Positions 45,770 to 57,260 of a stretch of 64,000 nt of DNA are shown in pieces. Source of the stretch: Patiria miniata (Eukaryota > Echinodermata > Asteroidea > Valvatida > Asterinidae); contig NW_024037065.1 of NCBI RefSeq assembly GCF_015706575.1, forward strand, positions 744,001 to 808,000, in the 5' to 3' direction. Under the pieces are notes generated by a model. That model was not told where the DNA came from. It worked only from the letters and a program-made list of their open reading frames with translations, and searched no databases. Position 1 is the stretch's first letter. The number at the start of each line of letters is the position of its first letter. Both the position numbers and the translations under genes were made by a program.

Positions 45770-46920
45770 AAAGGTAGCATTTAGAAAAAAAACGGTTTTA
45801 CATGTAGTTTATGATGTATCACAGTTTTACATTTTGATGTCAACATGAATTACGTCTGATGAAAACATGGCTCAAGTCATGCAATACTTAAGCTAGGGAA
45901 GTCCTCCCTGCTCTAAATAGCAAATCTCCCGTGTCATCAACTTTTAGAGGTGGGTTTTCCAAGCTAGTTCAGGAGATGTCTGTCAAAACCACATGATCAA
46001 TGGCAGAGATGCAATCTGTGGAATGATGTGCAGGTTACTAGAAGCTGAGGCTACATCCCTTTGTTGTTCAGCACCTCCCCCACCCTCATGCGGCCTCCCA
46101 AGCGACTAGTAAGGTCAATTTGTCGCTCTTTGTCTTATCCTCCCCCCCCCCCTTTTCAACACAACAAAACATTTAGAATGAATAATATTATGAAATCCAA
46201 AATTCTTGTTTTACAATGTCATACATGTAGGCTTACCGTCCAGTTTCAAGGAGTTCTGGAGGGTTTAGATTAACCAGTGTTTAGTTCAGTTCGGGCGGGG
46301 ATTGGTAGCGGCACTATTTGAGTTATTTTGAAACGATTGGAAAATGTCTAACTAGATTCAAATTTGATTCGTAATGGATTAAATAACGGGTTTTTTTTGG
46401 GGGGGGGGGGGTTGGTGGATTTCATCTTCAATTATTGTCAAAGTGTTGGGGTGAGAAAAAGGGGAAAAAATCAAAAATGCAAATGGCAATGGACCTTACT
46501 ATTTACTTTTATTCACTTACTAGTTGAATCATACTCCTCTTTTTGCCAGGCTTAGATCGTTCAATACCCCACAATAAATAGTATTCTTCTAGCAGTGTCC
46601 TTTCTTGGCTCGCTGAAAAAAGTTTGCCGCCAAATGATTGTACTCTTTGTCTGTCCTGTAAATTAAGTACCCATTTAACATGTCATAATGAAGAAATTCT
46701 GTTTGCATTTTGAATTGGTCTAACTTTAAACTTCTGCTAACACTGGAAGGACCCTTGCTTGTTTCCCCTCCCCACGCCCTGCAAACAATGGCAAACTGGG
46801 CTGATGCCACTTAACAGATTCTTGGGAAGAAAGTATGGATGGCATTATTGGTCACTTACATGTAGCATGACATTCGCATGCAGCTAGCATGCTACATATG
46901 ACAAGCTACATGTACATGTA
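45770..46920. other. Intron-like region without a gene
   Basis: A G-run near 46392 and a C-run near 46143 are the only marked features. No segment with paired splice sites and family resemblance was found. Confidence 0.4.
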
Positions 46921-46924
46921 CATT

Positions 46925-47088
46925 TATCTTCAAGCAAACTTGTATCCTCGATCCTGATTGGTCGATCCATGGCAGCAACAGTGTGATATGAGGCCGTATT
47001 GTACTTGTAGGTCCATATCGCCCTCTGCGTATTGCCCTGTTCCATGATGCGAGCGACATTTTAGCTGCTTCAAGTTTGCTTGAAGATA
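46925..47088. mobile_element. MITE with TATCTTCAAGCAAACTT ends, copy 2
   Basis: Inverted repeats identical to those of 33130-33346, about 164 bp apart, extending outward to ATTTA/TAAAT. The interior shares TGATTGGTC and ATATCGCCCTCTG-like text with other deuterostome MITEs. There is no coding content. Confidence 0.85.
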
Positions 47089-47644
47089 AATTCGTTATCA
47101 CGCTCGTGCTCGTGGAACACGGAAAATGTAGTGCATCTTTGTCCCACATACCACTCTGGACCTTCAGCTCATGGTACAAATGTGTGTGGGACACAGAGAC
47201 ACTACATTATTCGGTGTTCCACTCATGCTCACGGGATAATTATAGTATGTCACAGGTCACTTGAAAGCTCAAGGTGATATCAGCCCTTCCCAAGGACCTT
47301 ACTGGGGGGGGGGGGGGGGGGGGTTACAAATGAAGGGAAGGACCTTAGGTGCATTCAGTGTAAGAGTTAGTACTTGAGTATTAGCAATGTACATACATGC
47401 ATGGGATTCTCATGGGATTTAGCTCCAGCCTTGTTGATCTGTGCCTGTATATTCAGAACTTCAAGTTCAGGTTAATAAAATGGGAACTTTATAAATACAT
47501 GTAAGATAGTAACTTAGCACTGTTAATATTTATTTTGTGAATCTTTTCTTTGTCTCTGCAAACATGCCAAAGTAATAACGTCTGACACGGAAAAAGCATT
47601 ATTGAATGTCAGCCGAAGTTGGTGGATTTTCCATTTTTGTCCAA

Positions 47645-47785
47645 TCTCACCCCTGTCGGATTCGAACCAGCCAATTGATCCCGAGTGGTAAGACATCTAC
47701 GTCTAACACTAGAAAGCAGGAGGTCGTGGGTTCGACTCCCACCAGAGTAATTTTTCCAACTTTCACTCGGGAGGTAACATAATTT
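47645..47785 (+). repeat. tRNA-derived SINE, copy 2
   Basis: CCCGAGTGGTAAGACATC (A box) and GGAGGTCGTGGGTTCGACTC (B box) are followed by the shared tail CTTTCACTCGGGAGGTAACA. The opposite-strand copy is at 40770-40945; a tail-like scrap lies at 56268-56310. Confidence 0.7.
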
Positions 47786-48041
47786 TATTAAACAACAAGT
47801 TCAAAAGCTACTTATGTTGGGAAAAGCTCTACATGTACTTCTGGAAAAGCAGAAGACATGGTAGATCATGTGTACATACATCCATTCATGGTAAAACCCC
47901 AGACCTTAGTATCTGAGACAGACACTTCAAAATAATACTCGAGGCTGTCTTGAGACAGAACTGATTTGGATAGATTACAACAAATAATGTTCTGTACTAT
48001 TTTTGCCAAATGTAGTGTATTTCTGGCTCACATTGCCTTTT

Positions 48042-48120
48042 TCATGGAGGAGGTGGTGCAACAAGCCACCGAGGTTGCAGCAGCTGTACTTGGTGCCTGT
48101 ACAAGTCAAATTACAGATTT
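48042..48120 (+). other. Duplicated coding-like segment, copy 1
   Basis: TCATGGAGGAGGTGGTGCAACAAGCC...GTACTTGGTGCCTGTACAAG is open as FFMEEVVQQATEVAAAVLGA CTSQ. A related segment lies at 48764-48846. Here the donor-like GGTGAG found in copy 2 is absent. Confidence 0.35.
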
Positions 48121-48763
48121 ATCCAGAATTGGTAACTTAAAATTATGAAAAAATTAAATGATCTTGTCCAACCACACATCTTTGTTCCCTTCCCATTTGA
48201 ACTTCGAAACACCCCACACTCCCCTCTCTGTTTGCACCTCCCGTCCTTCAAATCACTCTTGTGTTTACTCTTCCAACCCTGCATGCATGTGTGTCAATTA
48301 CATATCCCTCTGCCTCTAGTTGTAGAGGATGAAATTTTAGGCCATTGAATGTTTATCCCCCTGGCTGTTAGACTTGGTGCCAAGTCGGCTATTGTTCACG
48401 TACGTATGGTACCTGGTTCCACGCACGCAAAATATCACTGCAATGCGCGCAACCTGGTTCCCAGACCAAATGATGCTGTCTATTGATGTCCAATAACCGA
48501 ATTGGCAAAAACGTTTTCTATTTTGTATACATATGCGAGCACTCTGTTTGTTCCAGATGCCAGCGTGCATTCTAGCGTATTCCTCCTGTGTGTATGTCTG
48601 TATACACTTGTTGCCAGAGAAGGTTTTGGTACAAACTTCTGTGCAGCATGCACGTATTTTGTGCCTCAAACATAAGTACAAGCAAACAATGTTCCTTTTC
48701 GGATAATGCCCTACTTTGTACATGTACATGTAAGTGAATATCTGGCTTATATTTACCCTTTTC

Positions 48764-48846
48764 AGCATGTTCAGGGAGGAGGAGCTGGAGCAAGCCATTG
48801 CATGGGCCTTCCACTTTGAGGTTGTACTTGGTGCCTGTACAGGTGA
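48764..48846 (+). other. Duplicated coding-like segment, copy 2, exon-like
   Basis: CCTTTTCAG|CATGTTC and GTACAG|GTGAGT give a plausible exon on the plus strand with the frame MFREEELEQAIAWAFHFEVV plus LGACTG. It shares GAGGAG..G..CAAGCCA and TTGTACTTGGTGCCTGTACA with 48042-48120. It could be an opposite-strand nested gene or a duplicated repeat. Confidence 0.35.
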
Positions 48847-48894
48847 GTCAAATTACAGATTTATCCAGAATACCTTGCACATTTCACCCATTCC

Positions 48895-48995
48895 CATTGA
48901 TAGAGAGCCCATCACAAGGCTGGTTATAAGCGGTCGATAGAGACTGGCTGGCTGGTCTTAAACGCTTTGCCAGTGTCACATGACATTTGGACTAA
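48895..48995 (-). mobile_element. Fragment of the foldback element family
   Basis: CTGGCTGGTCTTAAACGC and CCAGTGTCACATGACATTTGGACT match the left part of the element at 51651-52263. The hairpin end is missing. Confidence 0.6.
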
Positions 48996-49130
48996 TTAAA
49001 TACAGCTGGCTGTATGACACCTTTTTAATTTTTGAATTTTATTATACCCGGTACATGTACAGCTCATTGGAAACTGTATTTTTTTAATGATATAATAGGC
49101 ATAATAGTAATTCTATTTGTCTTTACTTAC

Positions 49131-49199
49131 TATGATTGACGTGGATGTTGAAGGAAGGTCCTTCTCATGTCCTTTGGAGTGAAGCTGATCATCAACGTT
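49131..49199 (-). CDS. Exon k, probable recombinase-like part 3
   Basis: Acceptor GTTAACAG|AACG and donor ATCATA|GTAAGT bound 69 bp. In the phase set by exon j it reads RTLMISFTPKDMRRTFLQHP RQS and then meets a stop in TAG at the splice. TP..MR.TF resembles the I(T/S)xxxxRK helix with the second catalytic Arg. The other open frame NVDDQLHSKGHEKDLPST would suit the acidic microexons downstream but not exon j. No Tyr nucleophile is visible. Confidence 0.45.
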
Positions 49200-50083
49200 C
49201 TGTTAACCGCAACAGTTGCAAACATTATATGTCATAATTTATTGTAATTGTGTTTCCAAACATAAAAATTCAAATTTATTTGGAAGTGATTTGTTTTGAA
49301 AACTGTCAAGTTCCCCTTATCTAAGCACTAAATTATGACAGATATCCAGTTTGTGAGCAGTTGAAAAAAAATGGAATACAAAGAACACTAGAGATCTATG
49401 TCTGTTTGCAAAGAATTTGCTGCTGTGTCACACAATTGCGATCCCTATCATGCTTACCCACAGACTGTTAATCAAGTTGGCACTCTCAGCAGCTGCCACA
49501 GGGCCGTGTGCAGCCACATAGAATTTCTGTTGGGTGTCCTCTTGGTGGCTCATGTGCTGCGCTACCATGGATCGCGCAGGGGCGCTCAGCGATCCCCATG
49601 ACTGCAAACGAAAGGGCTCAGTAATTGCAATGTACCGGTAACATTAAGAAGAATAGTCATGGAGTCTTGTACAAAAACAAAAACAGAAAAGTCATTTCAA
49701 CACCCCTTAGATAACCCAATGGAATTCTTGTACACTAAGTGTTGGTTTGTCTCAGATTTGCACAACCTTCCGCATCCATTTGTATATCATGTATTATTGG
49801 ACAATTATTTCACATCCTGCTTTGACGCAATTCTAACACGATTTTCAACTAGACTTTAACAACGATTTTGTTCAACATTTTTGCACTTTTGTACACTTGC
49901 AAGGTGAGTGTGAACCGCAACCTGCACATATACAAAAGCGCAACTGTCTCAAAGTAATTTTTGAGTTAGACAAAAAAATATTGAAAAGGGGGACTTCCTG
50001 TTTTGGTTGAGTGTACTTACAAATATAGATGACATTTACATGCATGCATATTAGTGAATGGGAAAAGGTTACATTAACTTTAC

Positions 50084-50289
50084 CTGTTTAATTGCTGAGA
50101 AATCTTTGAAATTTCTTTACCGCCAGCCTCTAGGAAGAATGGTCTTTCCCTGTCCTTGATGACGGCCTGGCTGCATTTTGGGGTTTGTGGTCTGCCCACC
50201 ATCAAGTAAATGTACAACCACTTGAAGAGGGGTTCGTCAACAGCGACCATCTGGGGGCCATACTTCCCACGGGTTTTGTGATCCCTTAC
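50084..50289 (-). CDS. Exon j: recombinase-like HKT box
   Basis: Acceptor TGTTTCAG|GTAAGG, donor AACAG|GTAAAG, 206 bp. VRDHKTRGKYGPQMVAVDEP, LFKWLYIYLMVGRP and FLEAGGKEISKISQQLN match the beta-hairpin (HKT..G.A) and following helix of the family. The lysine of HKT corresponds to the catalytic lysine of tyrosine recombinases. It lies 1 kb from exon i with a foldback element in the intron. Confidence 0.7.
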
Positions 50290-50529
50290 CTGAAACATAA
50301 GAAGGTAAAAATTAGAATTGAAACACAATATTTTGATTGTTAACCAGACAATAGACAATTTTAGATCAAATGGTTCTGCTTTTCATGTTGATCAAATCAC
50401 TTATTATAAAGGTAACTAATTAATTAATGGTGATATTAATTAATTAGTCATGAACTAAATTCAAATATTTATTAGTTCTAAACAATAAATATTTTAGTCA
50501 GTAATTATTTTTAATATTAATTATACTAA

Positions 50530-51150
50530 GGGAATAAATGTGTGCTCCAGCGTTTTTCATCACTCTGTTTAGGACCACTTAGAGTTGGGGTGCTGATAAT
50601 TACCCGAGCTGGAGGCGAGGGTAATTATTAGCACCCAGATCCAAGTGGTCTTAAACAGAGTGATAAATACCGATGGAGCATATATTTATTCCCATTTATA
50701 AATTTCTTTTCGTTAAAAAAAATAATATAATTTGTTCAAAACATCCCCATTTTGTCCAAAAAATTTACTTTATGCTTTTAGAAACATCCCTCTTGCAAAA
50801 TAATGGAGTGTTCAGCTGGCGAATAATCTGTAAACAACCCTTTTATGGAGATTGACGCACACGTATCATGTTTTGCGCGATGTCGTGCAGAACACACCTG
50901 GCGCGTTGCGTTTTGAATTCTGAACTATAAAATTCTGACTCCCTGGTAGTGTTGCACAGGCCTACGTGATGATTGTGAACGTTCAACCAATGAAACGATA
51001 AGAGGCACTGGATTTTTAGGAGTCAACATTTTATTGTGACACTGGAAAAGTGTTTAAGACCAGCTAACCATGTCTTTATCATCCGTTTAAGACCGGCCAC
51101 GTGACGGGCTCTCAACCAATAGGAATGCGTAAATTGTCTTAAATAAATTT
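50530..51150 (+). mobile_element. Foldback element, copy A
   Basis: Starts with a 164-bp imperfect palindrome (50530-50693) whose arms run from GGGAATAAATGTGTGCTCC to the reverse-complement end ATTTATTCCC, with centre GATAATTACCC..GGGTAATTATT. A unique part follows (CACGTGACGGGCTCTC..CCAATAGGAAT) and ends near 51150. Same orientation and order as copy B at 59.05 kb. Confidence 0.8.
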
Positions 51151-51354
51151 AATTTAACACTTGTGCAATCTTTATATCACGCTTCGTATTATCGGTCCAT
51201 AAGTGGAAATTTTTTTGGTTCTATCACAAATGTATGTACATCTACATGAACATTGACACGTAACTTTGTAACTGCTGCTTGTCAAAGATTTTGGGACACC
51301 TAATTTTGTGTAGCTCATTTTTCAACTTTTTTACCATACACGTTTCATACGTAC

Positions 51355-51522
51355 CTTGATGATGTGGCAAGATTGCAGGCAATCATCCAAAACTGATTCG
51401 GCATCTTGAAATTCTCCTAAGGTCATATTGCCAATAACCCCTGATCGGGGTGCACCTCGGAAAAACAATTCCAGCATTAGGCAGTTCCTGAGGTCCTGAT
51501 AGTGAGCCATGGCACTCCCACA
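51355..51522 (-). CDS. Exon i: tyrosine-recombinase-like catalytic part 1
   Basis: Acceptor GATTATAG|TGTG, donor ATCAAG|GTACGT, 168 bp, phase 0. It encodes MAHYQDLRNCLMLELFFRGA, PRSGVIGNMTLGEFQDAES and VLDDCLQSCHIIK. In this family the (R)PG..xNMT..EF box lies at the first catalytic arginine of the tyrosine-recombinase fold. Here PRSG keeps an Arg. The splice to exon j is in phase and joins HIIK to VRDHKTRG. Confidence 0.65.
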
Positions 51523-51650
51523 CTATAATCCTGCAAAAGGGCTGTGATGGAAAGATATAATAATAATTCAAACTAGATTAACTTTATGTACATGTAATTA
51601 TTTTTTTTAATTATTTATTTATTCATTATTTGTTTATTTATTTTTTATTC

Positions 51651-52263
51651 ATTAATACCTGAGACAGTTTACGCATTCCTATTGGTCAAGAGCCTGTCAT
51701 GTGGCCGGTCTTAAACGGATGATAAAGACATGGCTAGCTGGTCTTACACACTTTTCCAGTGTCACATGAAATTTGGACTCCCATGAAATCTGTTGTCTTT
51801 TACTTTTCATTGGTTGAACGTTCACATTCCCCATGTATGCACGCGCAATACTACAATGTACCAGTGAATCAGTATTTCATAGTCCGATATTTACACTACA
51901 CCAGTTTAGCGCGACATTGCGCAGTACGCACGACCATGGAGGTGGAATGCGCCACACGCACGCAATTGTGGAGGGGCATTCCATATCATTTTCAGAGGGG
52001 TGTTTCGTAAAACATGAAGTAAAATTGTTGAACAAAATGGTTAACAGCGTCTAGTTTCTGACTTATTATGAATTTTTATTATGTATTTATGAATGGGAAT
52101 AAACATGTGTTCCGTCGGTATCAAACACTCTGTTTAAAACTGGTGTGAGTCTGGATGGGTGATAATTACCTTCAGCTTTCGCCTTGGGTAATTATCACCC
52201 ATCCAGACTCACACTGGTTTTAAACAGAGTGTTATTATACCTCCGAAACACACATTTATTTCC
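51651..52263 (-). mobile_element. Foldback element, copy C
   Basis: Inverted relative to copies A and B. Starts CCTGAGACAGTTTACGCATT and ends in a 169-bp palindrome (52095-52263) with centre GATAATTACC..GGTAATTATC. Copies A and C face each other across about 500 bp that contains exon i. Confidence 0.8.
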
Positions 52264-53080
52264 TTATTTATTTATTAATTCAATGAAACCAACAGCAATT
52301 ATCCACCACTTACAGATCATACATCACACAAAAAAACACAAAAATATGATTGTTGGAAGTATAATACATGAAAAAACATTGAAAAACAACAAAAACAAAC
52401 TCACAGATGATATTGACAATATCGGCTCGTATTTGGGTACCAAAAGGAGGAGGACACATCCTCCTTTTTCAGGACGAGATCTGTGAAGAGGTACCATAAA
52501 AGTACATAAGAATGAAACTATTAATATAGAAAGTCAAGAAATATTGTAATATAAAGCATGAACAGCCCACTTGTGGGGTCTAAAAAGTGGACCCTAAAAG
52601 TGGTTCTCATGAGCATAACACACAATAATAAAACAAAAACACCAAGTTTTTAACAGGAAAGATGTGTGGATGTTTACATCCTACTTTTAAATATTCTCTC
52701 CGATTAACAGCATTTTGTTCAAAGTGCGTTTTTGTAGCCCACTATGGCTCATTCCAGAATGCAGTGTCCCTTTAATCACTATTTAAACTGGAGGTTGTAG
52801 GAACAACCACATAGTGCAGTCCTTCTGATTTGAGGCGTGCGATCACACCCCTACACCATCGCACACCTAAAATCTTCCCGAGAAGTGTGAATAATAGCAT
52901 GACTGAATTTCCCTGGACCACGGATACCACACCTAGAAAACCACACACCTAGACAAATCCAGGTGTGTATTTTTCCACAATTATTTTCAAATTAAAAGGG
53001 CTGATGGTGTTGGGCCATACGACTACCACAGACTTTGCCACCCATTCCAACTCAAAATGCATGTTTGACTTTTTAAAACA
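52264..53080. other. Intron-like region without a gene
   Basis: AT-rich with a GGAGGAGGACACATCCTCC palindrome near 52446. No exon with paired splice sites was found, although the missing core-binding exons of the gene would be expected near here. Confidence 0.4.
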
Positions 53081-53600
53081 TGCCTCTAGAGGGCGTTTTA
53101 AAATGTCATGACTTTTCTTGTAATATTTTTTGTATAGTACAGCCTAGGCATAAATTCACATTTTTGACAGCAAGTTCACATCTTTTGCCAATTTCAAAAT
53201 AATAAGGCACTTCCGGTTTCGACCGGAGGGAAGGGTACATGATTTTGCACTTAATACCAAAAATGAAGACCCTGCAATATTGTATTGATTGCCATTAAAA
53301 CAAAATCAACTCTCAACAGTTGATTTTATATTAACTTTCAAAGATAAAATATGGAAATCTGTATATGCTTGTAATTTGATACTTGATGACGTCATTGTGA
53401 CGTCATTTCTAGAAAGCTTAAAAGCTATGTTAAGTGTGTTTTATATAGCCAAATCTTGATTGTCTCTCACGGTTGCTTTTTTAGCAATTCTTTATAAGGT
53501 TGAAGGTCTTTTCAATTTAACTTCCGGTCTGATGATGTAACCACTTTTTTTGTGCACAGGTCTTGTCTGCATTAAGGTCACCATGTACATTAAAAGGGCA
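53080..53600 (+). repeat. TGACGTCA-rich repeat, decayed copy 5
   Basis: TCTAGAGGGCG, AAGGCACTTCCGG..CGACCGGAGG, GATGACGTCATTGTGACGTCA and ACTTCCGGTCTGATG match copies 1-4 but in a shortened, rearranged order. Confidence 0.65.
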
Positions 53601-53847
53601 CTAGGTCCTGAAATCCCCTAAAAATGTCATGTTTTGGATTGTTTTCTTAGCCTATTTCAATCATGTGGTTGAAAGGAAACCAACCCAAATGTCTTACCGT
53701 TCGTGAGAATAGACGAAAAAAAACCTCTTGTTTATATCTGACACCCAAACAATACATTTTTCGTGTCGTTTTCAGTGTACGATATAAACATTGTTTGTCT
53801 CGGGATCAGCGGTGACCAATGACTAATGCAAAAAGTGGTTTCTTTAA

Positions 53848-54358
53848 AGGTAGAGTCCATCATTTGCAGCCATCCGAAAAGTAACTGGCGTAATTATTGT
53901 TGAAAAACTAACTTGGTTGAAAGATAGTAAGGAGACTAAACTCCCTGTGAAATTATTCTTTCTGGGAAGCTGTCATTTTGAAGTAATCAACGAAAGAAGG
54001 CATTTCCAACGGTGATTCTTAAGAAGCACCGTAGGAAAATTTAAATTAGTAGTTCGTTTTGTTATTCAGCGAAGCGCGCACAAGTATTCGAACGACGCAA
54101 ACGCGCGCGCGGTTGTTATAATTCGTCGGATCAGTGCACGACGTCGCGTATAGTTGCAATTCAAAACAATTCAATACATGATTCAGCAACTTTTGATTTG
54201 AAATTGAGATCTTAGAATGCTGTTTTTCTCGGAATGTACAGCTGAAGCTAAGCTGAAACTTCATCAGGTTAGTTGCTCAGTATCCTTCATTAGATTTTGA
54301 ACTCTTTTGTTGCTTCAAACGAACAAAATGCACAAATTACAAATGATGGACTCTACCT
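53848..54358. mobile_element. MITE with TTAA target duplication, 511 bp
   Basis: Ends AGGTAGAGTCCATCATTTG and CAAATGATGGACTCTACCT are perfect 19-bp inverted repeats. TTAA flanks both sides (53844-53847, 54359-54362), as for piggyBac-type or Kolobok-type elements. No transposase. A left-end-like fragment sits at 5066-5130. Confidence 0.85.
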
Positions 54359-54638
54359 TTAACGTCCACAAAAGGCGAACACTTTACGGATGAAATCACA
54401 ACTAGCACCCAAACGGCTTCAATTTATGCAAAAGTGGACCCCAAAACGGAAATTGAAAATATCGGCAAAAAAGCGAAAAGCACCGTCTAAGTGCTCCTGG
54501 TGAATCTCCCTGGTCACGACTCATCCCTGAACGATTGAACATCACAAGTGCAGTGAGCATTAGCCAAAGCGATAATGACAGGGAACCAACCCGTTATTTG
54601 CATGCATTCATGCTAAAAAAACAAACAGACAAACTCAC

Positions 54639-54721
54639 CAGAGATTTTGGACTTCAACTCCGCCTCCCTTACATTTACCGCCCTGCGTAGGGACATTTCC
54701 CCTTGAAGGACATGAATAATC
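54639..54721 (-). CDS. Exon h, frame uncertain
   Basis: Acceptor TTACACAG|GATT. With donor CTCTG|GTGAGT the open frame is IIHVLQGEMSLRRAVNVREA plus ELKSKIS, but its entry phase does not fit exon g. With donor GGGCG|GTAAAT the frame that fits exon g is LFMSFKGKCPYAGR. Either an exon between g and h was missed, or the second reading is right. Exons for the core-binding half of the recombinase fold are expected between here and 51.5 kb and were not found. Confidence 0.4.
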
Positions 54722-54844
54722 CTGTGTAAATTAAAATGTAACTATTAGGCCTAAATATGAAGATCATGAAGGCAAAATAATGTTTATATTATAAATAATC
54801 AGGCCAAAAAAGAAGAAAAAAAAAACATGTACTTCTGCTTCCGG

Positions 54845-54975
54845 TTCTTGAAAATGACAGTATACCAGGTGCCACGATTTTACAGGATGCTTTACGCTGT
54901 CATTCACTAACAGTCCAGCAAGGTATTTCAAAATGATTTTGTAGTTTTATTTTTTGATGTTTGCAAATGTTTTTT
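54845..54975 (-). repeat. Intronic duplicate, copy 1
   Basis: ACCAGGTGCC..GATTT.ACAGGATGCTT...TTTTTGATGTTTGCAAAT matches 63650-63780. Both copies lie just 3' of an exon's donor on the minus strand (exon g and exon a). Confidence 0.75.
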
Positions 54976-54993
54976 TTCCCCTTTAAAACGTAC

Positions 54994-55121
54994 CGTCATC
55001 TTCCATTGGTGTCACATCAGGTTGGGGGGGGGGGGGCTTGCCGCTTTGGCTTCCCTGTGTTGGTTTGGGGTACTGACCGCTTATCCATCGCCATGTACTT
55101 TAAATACATCTCAGTGCCGCG
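54994..55121 (-). CDS. Exon g with a C13 run that breaks the frame
   Basis: Acceptor TTCCACAG|CG and donor GATGACG|GTACGT. RGTEMYLKYMAMDKRSVPQT and NTGKPKRQAPPPP lead into a run of 13 C; after it only the shifted frame PDVTPMEDDG is open. With 12 C the exon would be continuous. Length variation at this run between alleles or reads is likely. Confidence 0.6.
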
Positions 55122-55959
55122 CTGTGGAAAGACAATAAAAATAAATTCAAATAAAAAAAAAGGTTGTTACATGTAAGTGCTTGTGCTAAATTCACATGTA
55201 TGTTTATGGTACATTTATATGCCTCATTTGGATCTGCTTTTGTGCAGATTGACATGGTGCTACCGTAGTCCAGTGTTTTATCAGGACTACCTGTATGAAA
55301 TACATGCTCTAATTATTCTTAAGATGGAATTTTTGGCTGTTGCTTCAACCAGCCGAAACAGCCTTATTTTCGATGTTGTGGATTTTTTTTGCTGATTTTT
55401 GCTGATTTCTTTTTGGCACTGAAAAAAGTGAAAGCAGAAAAGCATTGTTTTTTTTTGTGGTGATTTTTTTTATTCGTGTAATTTAGCACTTTTATTCATC
55501 TGATTGGCTTTAGACTCGGTTAAGACTAAAACCACAATAACATACATGTACAAGCACTGCCAAGTATTGTTACGATGACGTATCACAGGGCATGAGACGT
55601 CATCATGTGCATTTTTCAAAGTTTTCTATTAAGAAAACTATTTGACTGCTGGGCTCAAAAGTCTGTATGAACGTAGTCTGGTATGTGTAATGGAGGGAAG
55701 TTAACCCAGAGTGAGGGTAAATGATTTCTGCTCACTTTAAACATTTCTGCCTTTTTGGACAACTTTAATGATGAACTTTGGAATGATATGTTAAAGGTAA
55801 AAATTGAGTCGACGTCATCATGATATCGTGGTGTATCAAATTACAAGCAATTAAAGATTATTTAATCTTTGAAAATCAATATAAAATCAACCGTGACGGA
55901 CCTGAACTTGACTTTTGTGGCAATTGATAGGATAATCCAGGATCTTTATATTGTCTCGT

Positions 55960-56110
55960 GTGTGCGGAAGTACAAGTAATTAGTACTCGTTCCTGGATGT
56001 ACTCGTACTCGGAGATCTTTTCTTGTACCCGCAGGTACAAGTACTTGTACTCGTACTCTGCACCGAGGTACTCGGCACTCAGGTACTCCGCAGTACTCGG
56101 TACTCGGTAA
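55960..56110. repeat. GTACTCG-rich simple repeat
   Basis: GTACTCGTACTC/GGTACTCGG words repeat irregularly for about 150 bases. The long open frame on the minus strand is an artefact of the repeat. Confidence 0.75.
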
Positions 56111-56475
56111 AAAAAATATTCGACTACAACACTGATATCCTATCAGTCTTGCATGACATAAAAACACAATAAATTACCGAATCGACCACACAAACATAAG
56201 TAAGTCTATTTTCGTTTTTTTTTCGTTCAGGTGATGTAAATCAAAATCATTGAATTCTCTGTGAGTTACCTCCCGAGCGCCAACTTTCAATCTGGAGGTA
56301 ACACACTGAGTATAAAGTGTTTATAGGTCAGTGAAGCGCAAAAGCTAATATTGATTTACATACTTTAATGTTGTATTACACATGGATTTTGAGGTTTCAT
56401 AAAATAAGAGAGTCTAAGGGACCAGACTACTTGAGTCCAAATGTCATGTGTTTACAACTGGGTTGTTGTGTTATA

Positions 56476-56650
56476 CAGTCGAACCTCGTTAATAAGAGCA
56501 CTGTTAATACAAGGTTCCTGTTATAACAAGGAAAATTGTTGGTCCCAACTCTTATGTTTTCTTTGTTTTGACTCCTGATAATACAAGGTTCCTGTTATAA
56601 CAGGGGAATTTGTAAAATCCCAAGGACCTCTTATTAACGAGAGTCGACTG
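56476..56650. mobile_element. Pogo/Tigger-type MITE, 175 bp
   Basis: Ends CAGTCGAACCTCGTTAATAA and TTATTAACGAGAGTCGACTG are imperfect inverted repeats flanked by TA on both sides (56474-56475, 56651-56652). The internal GTTCCTGTTATAACA..GG box occurs twice. No coding content. A lone GAGAGTCGACTGTA end lies at 19352. Confidence 0.85.
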
Positions 56651-56800
56651 TAATCCATTTAGAAAGATCACCCATGTGCATGATGTGACAAAGTCTCATC
56701 AAATAGGAATAACTAAACTTTCTAAAGTAAATTGCAGTCCATCATTTAATGCACTTTAATCACAATTGACACATTTTTACAAATATTACAAAGTACATAC

Positions 56801-56923
56801 ATCTAAGTTATGTGTATAGTAGTGATGATGGTCGATCCGTTTTAACCCTTGAGCAAAGCACCCCTTCACTGGGCAATTCCTCAGTATTCTCTCATACTGG
56901 TTTTGGCTGGGCTTAGATATTGG
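56801..56923 (-). CDS. Exon f: second C2H2-like finger
   Basis: Two overlapping acceptors are possible (TTTCAG|GCAG|CC). The inner one keeps phase 0 with exon e. It encodes PISKPSQNQYERILRNCPVK, then GCFAQGLKRIDHHHYYTHNL and D; CPVKGC...H...H is the finger. The donor is TTAGAT|GTATGTAC. CPV.GC...LKR.D.H is the typical second finger of this family. Confidence 0.7.
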
Positions 56924-57039
56924 CTGCCTGAAACAGAAATAAATTATACAAAGAATTAAGTCAACTTCAAGTGAACATAAAAGATAACAATCAGCATTTA
57001 AGAATGCTATTACTAGTAAACTAAATCACAGCGCTCACA

Positions 57040-57260
57040 GATTATTATTACCCCTGATCATTGGGCCAATTTAGCATTCCAAATACTATCTCAGCTCCCT
57101 GGGGAGTATGTTCAGCTCAATGCAGCCCGTCAGGCACAAGGAAGTTACTTCAATCACAATAACCATCTCTACCCTCACATGTACCCATTTACTCCTGGGT
57201 GGGGTGAAGCAATGAGTGACAAAGTGCCTTGCCCAATAATTTAATGTACATATTCCACAA
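57040..57260 (-). repeat. Dispersed repeat debris
   Basis: ACCCATTTACTCCTGGGTGG..GAAGCAATGA..AAAGTGCCTTGCCCAA is text I recall as a dispersed repeat in several marine animals. The class is uncertain, and there is no coding signal. Confidence 0.4.

Noticed and set aside
55946..56167. Minus open frame rich in Val/Arg/Pro
   Set aside because: Generated by the GTACTCG simple repeat.
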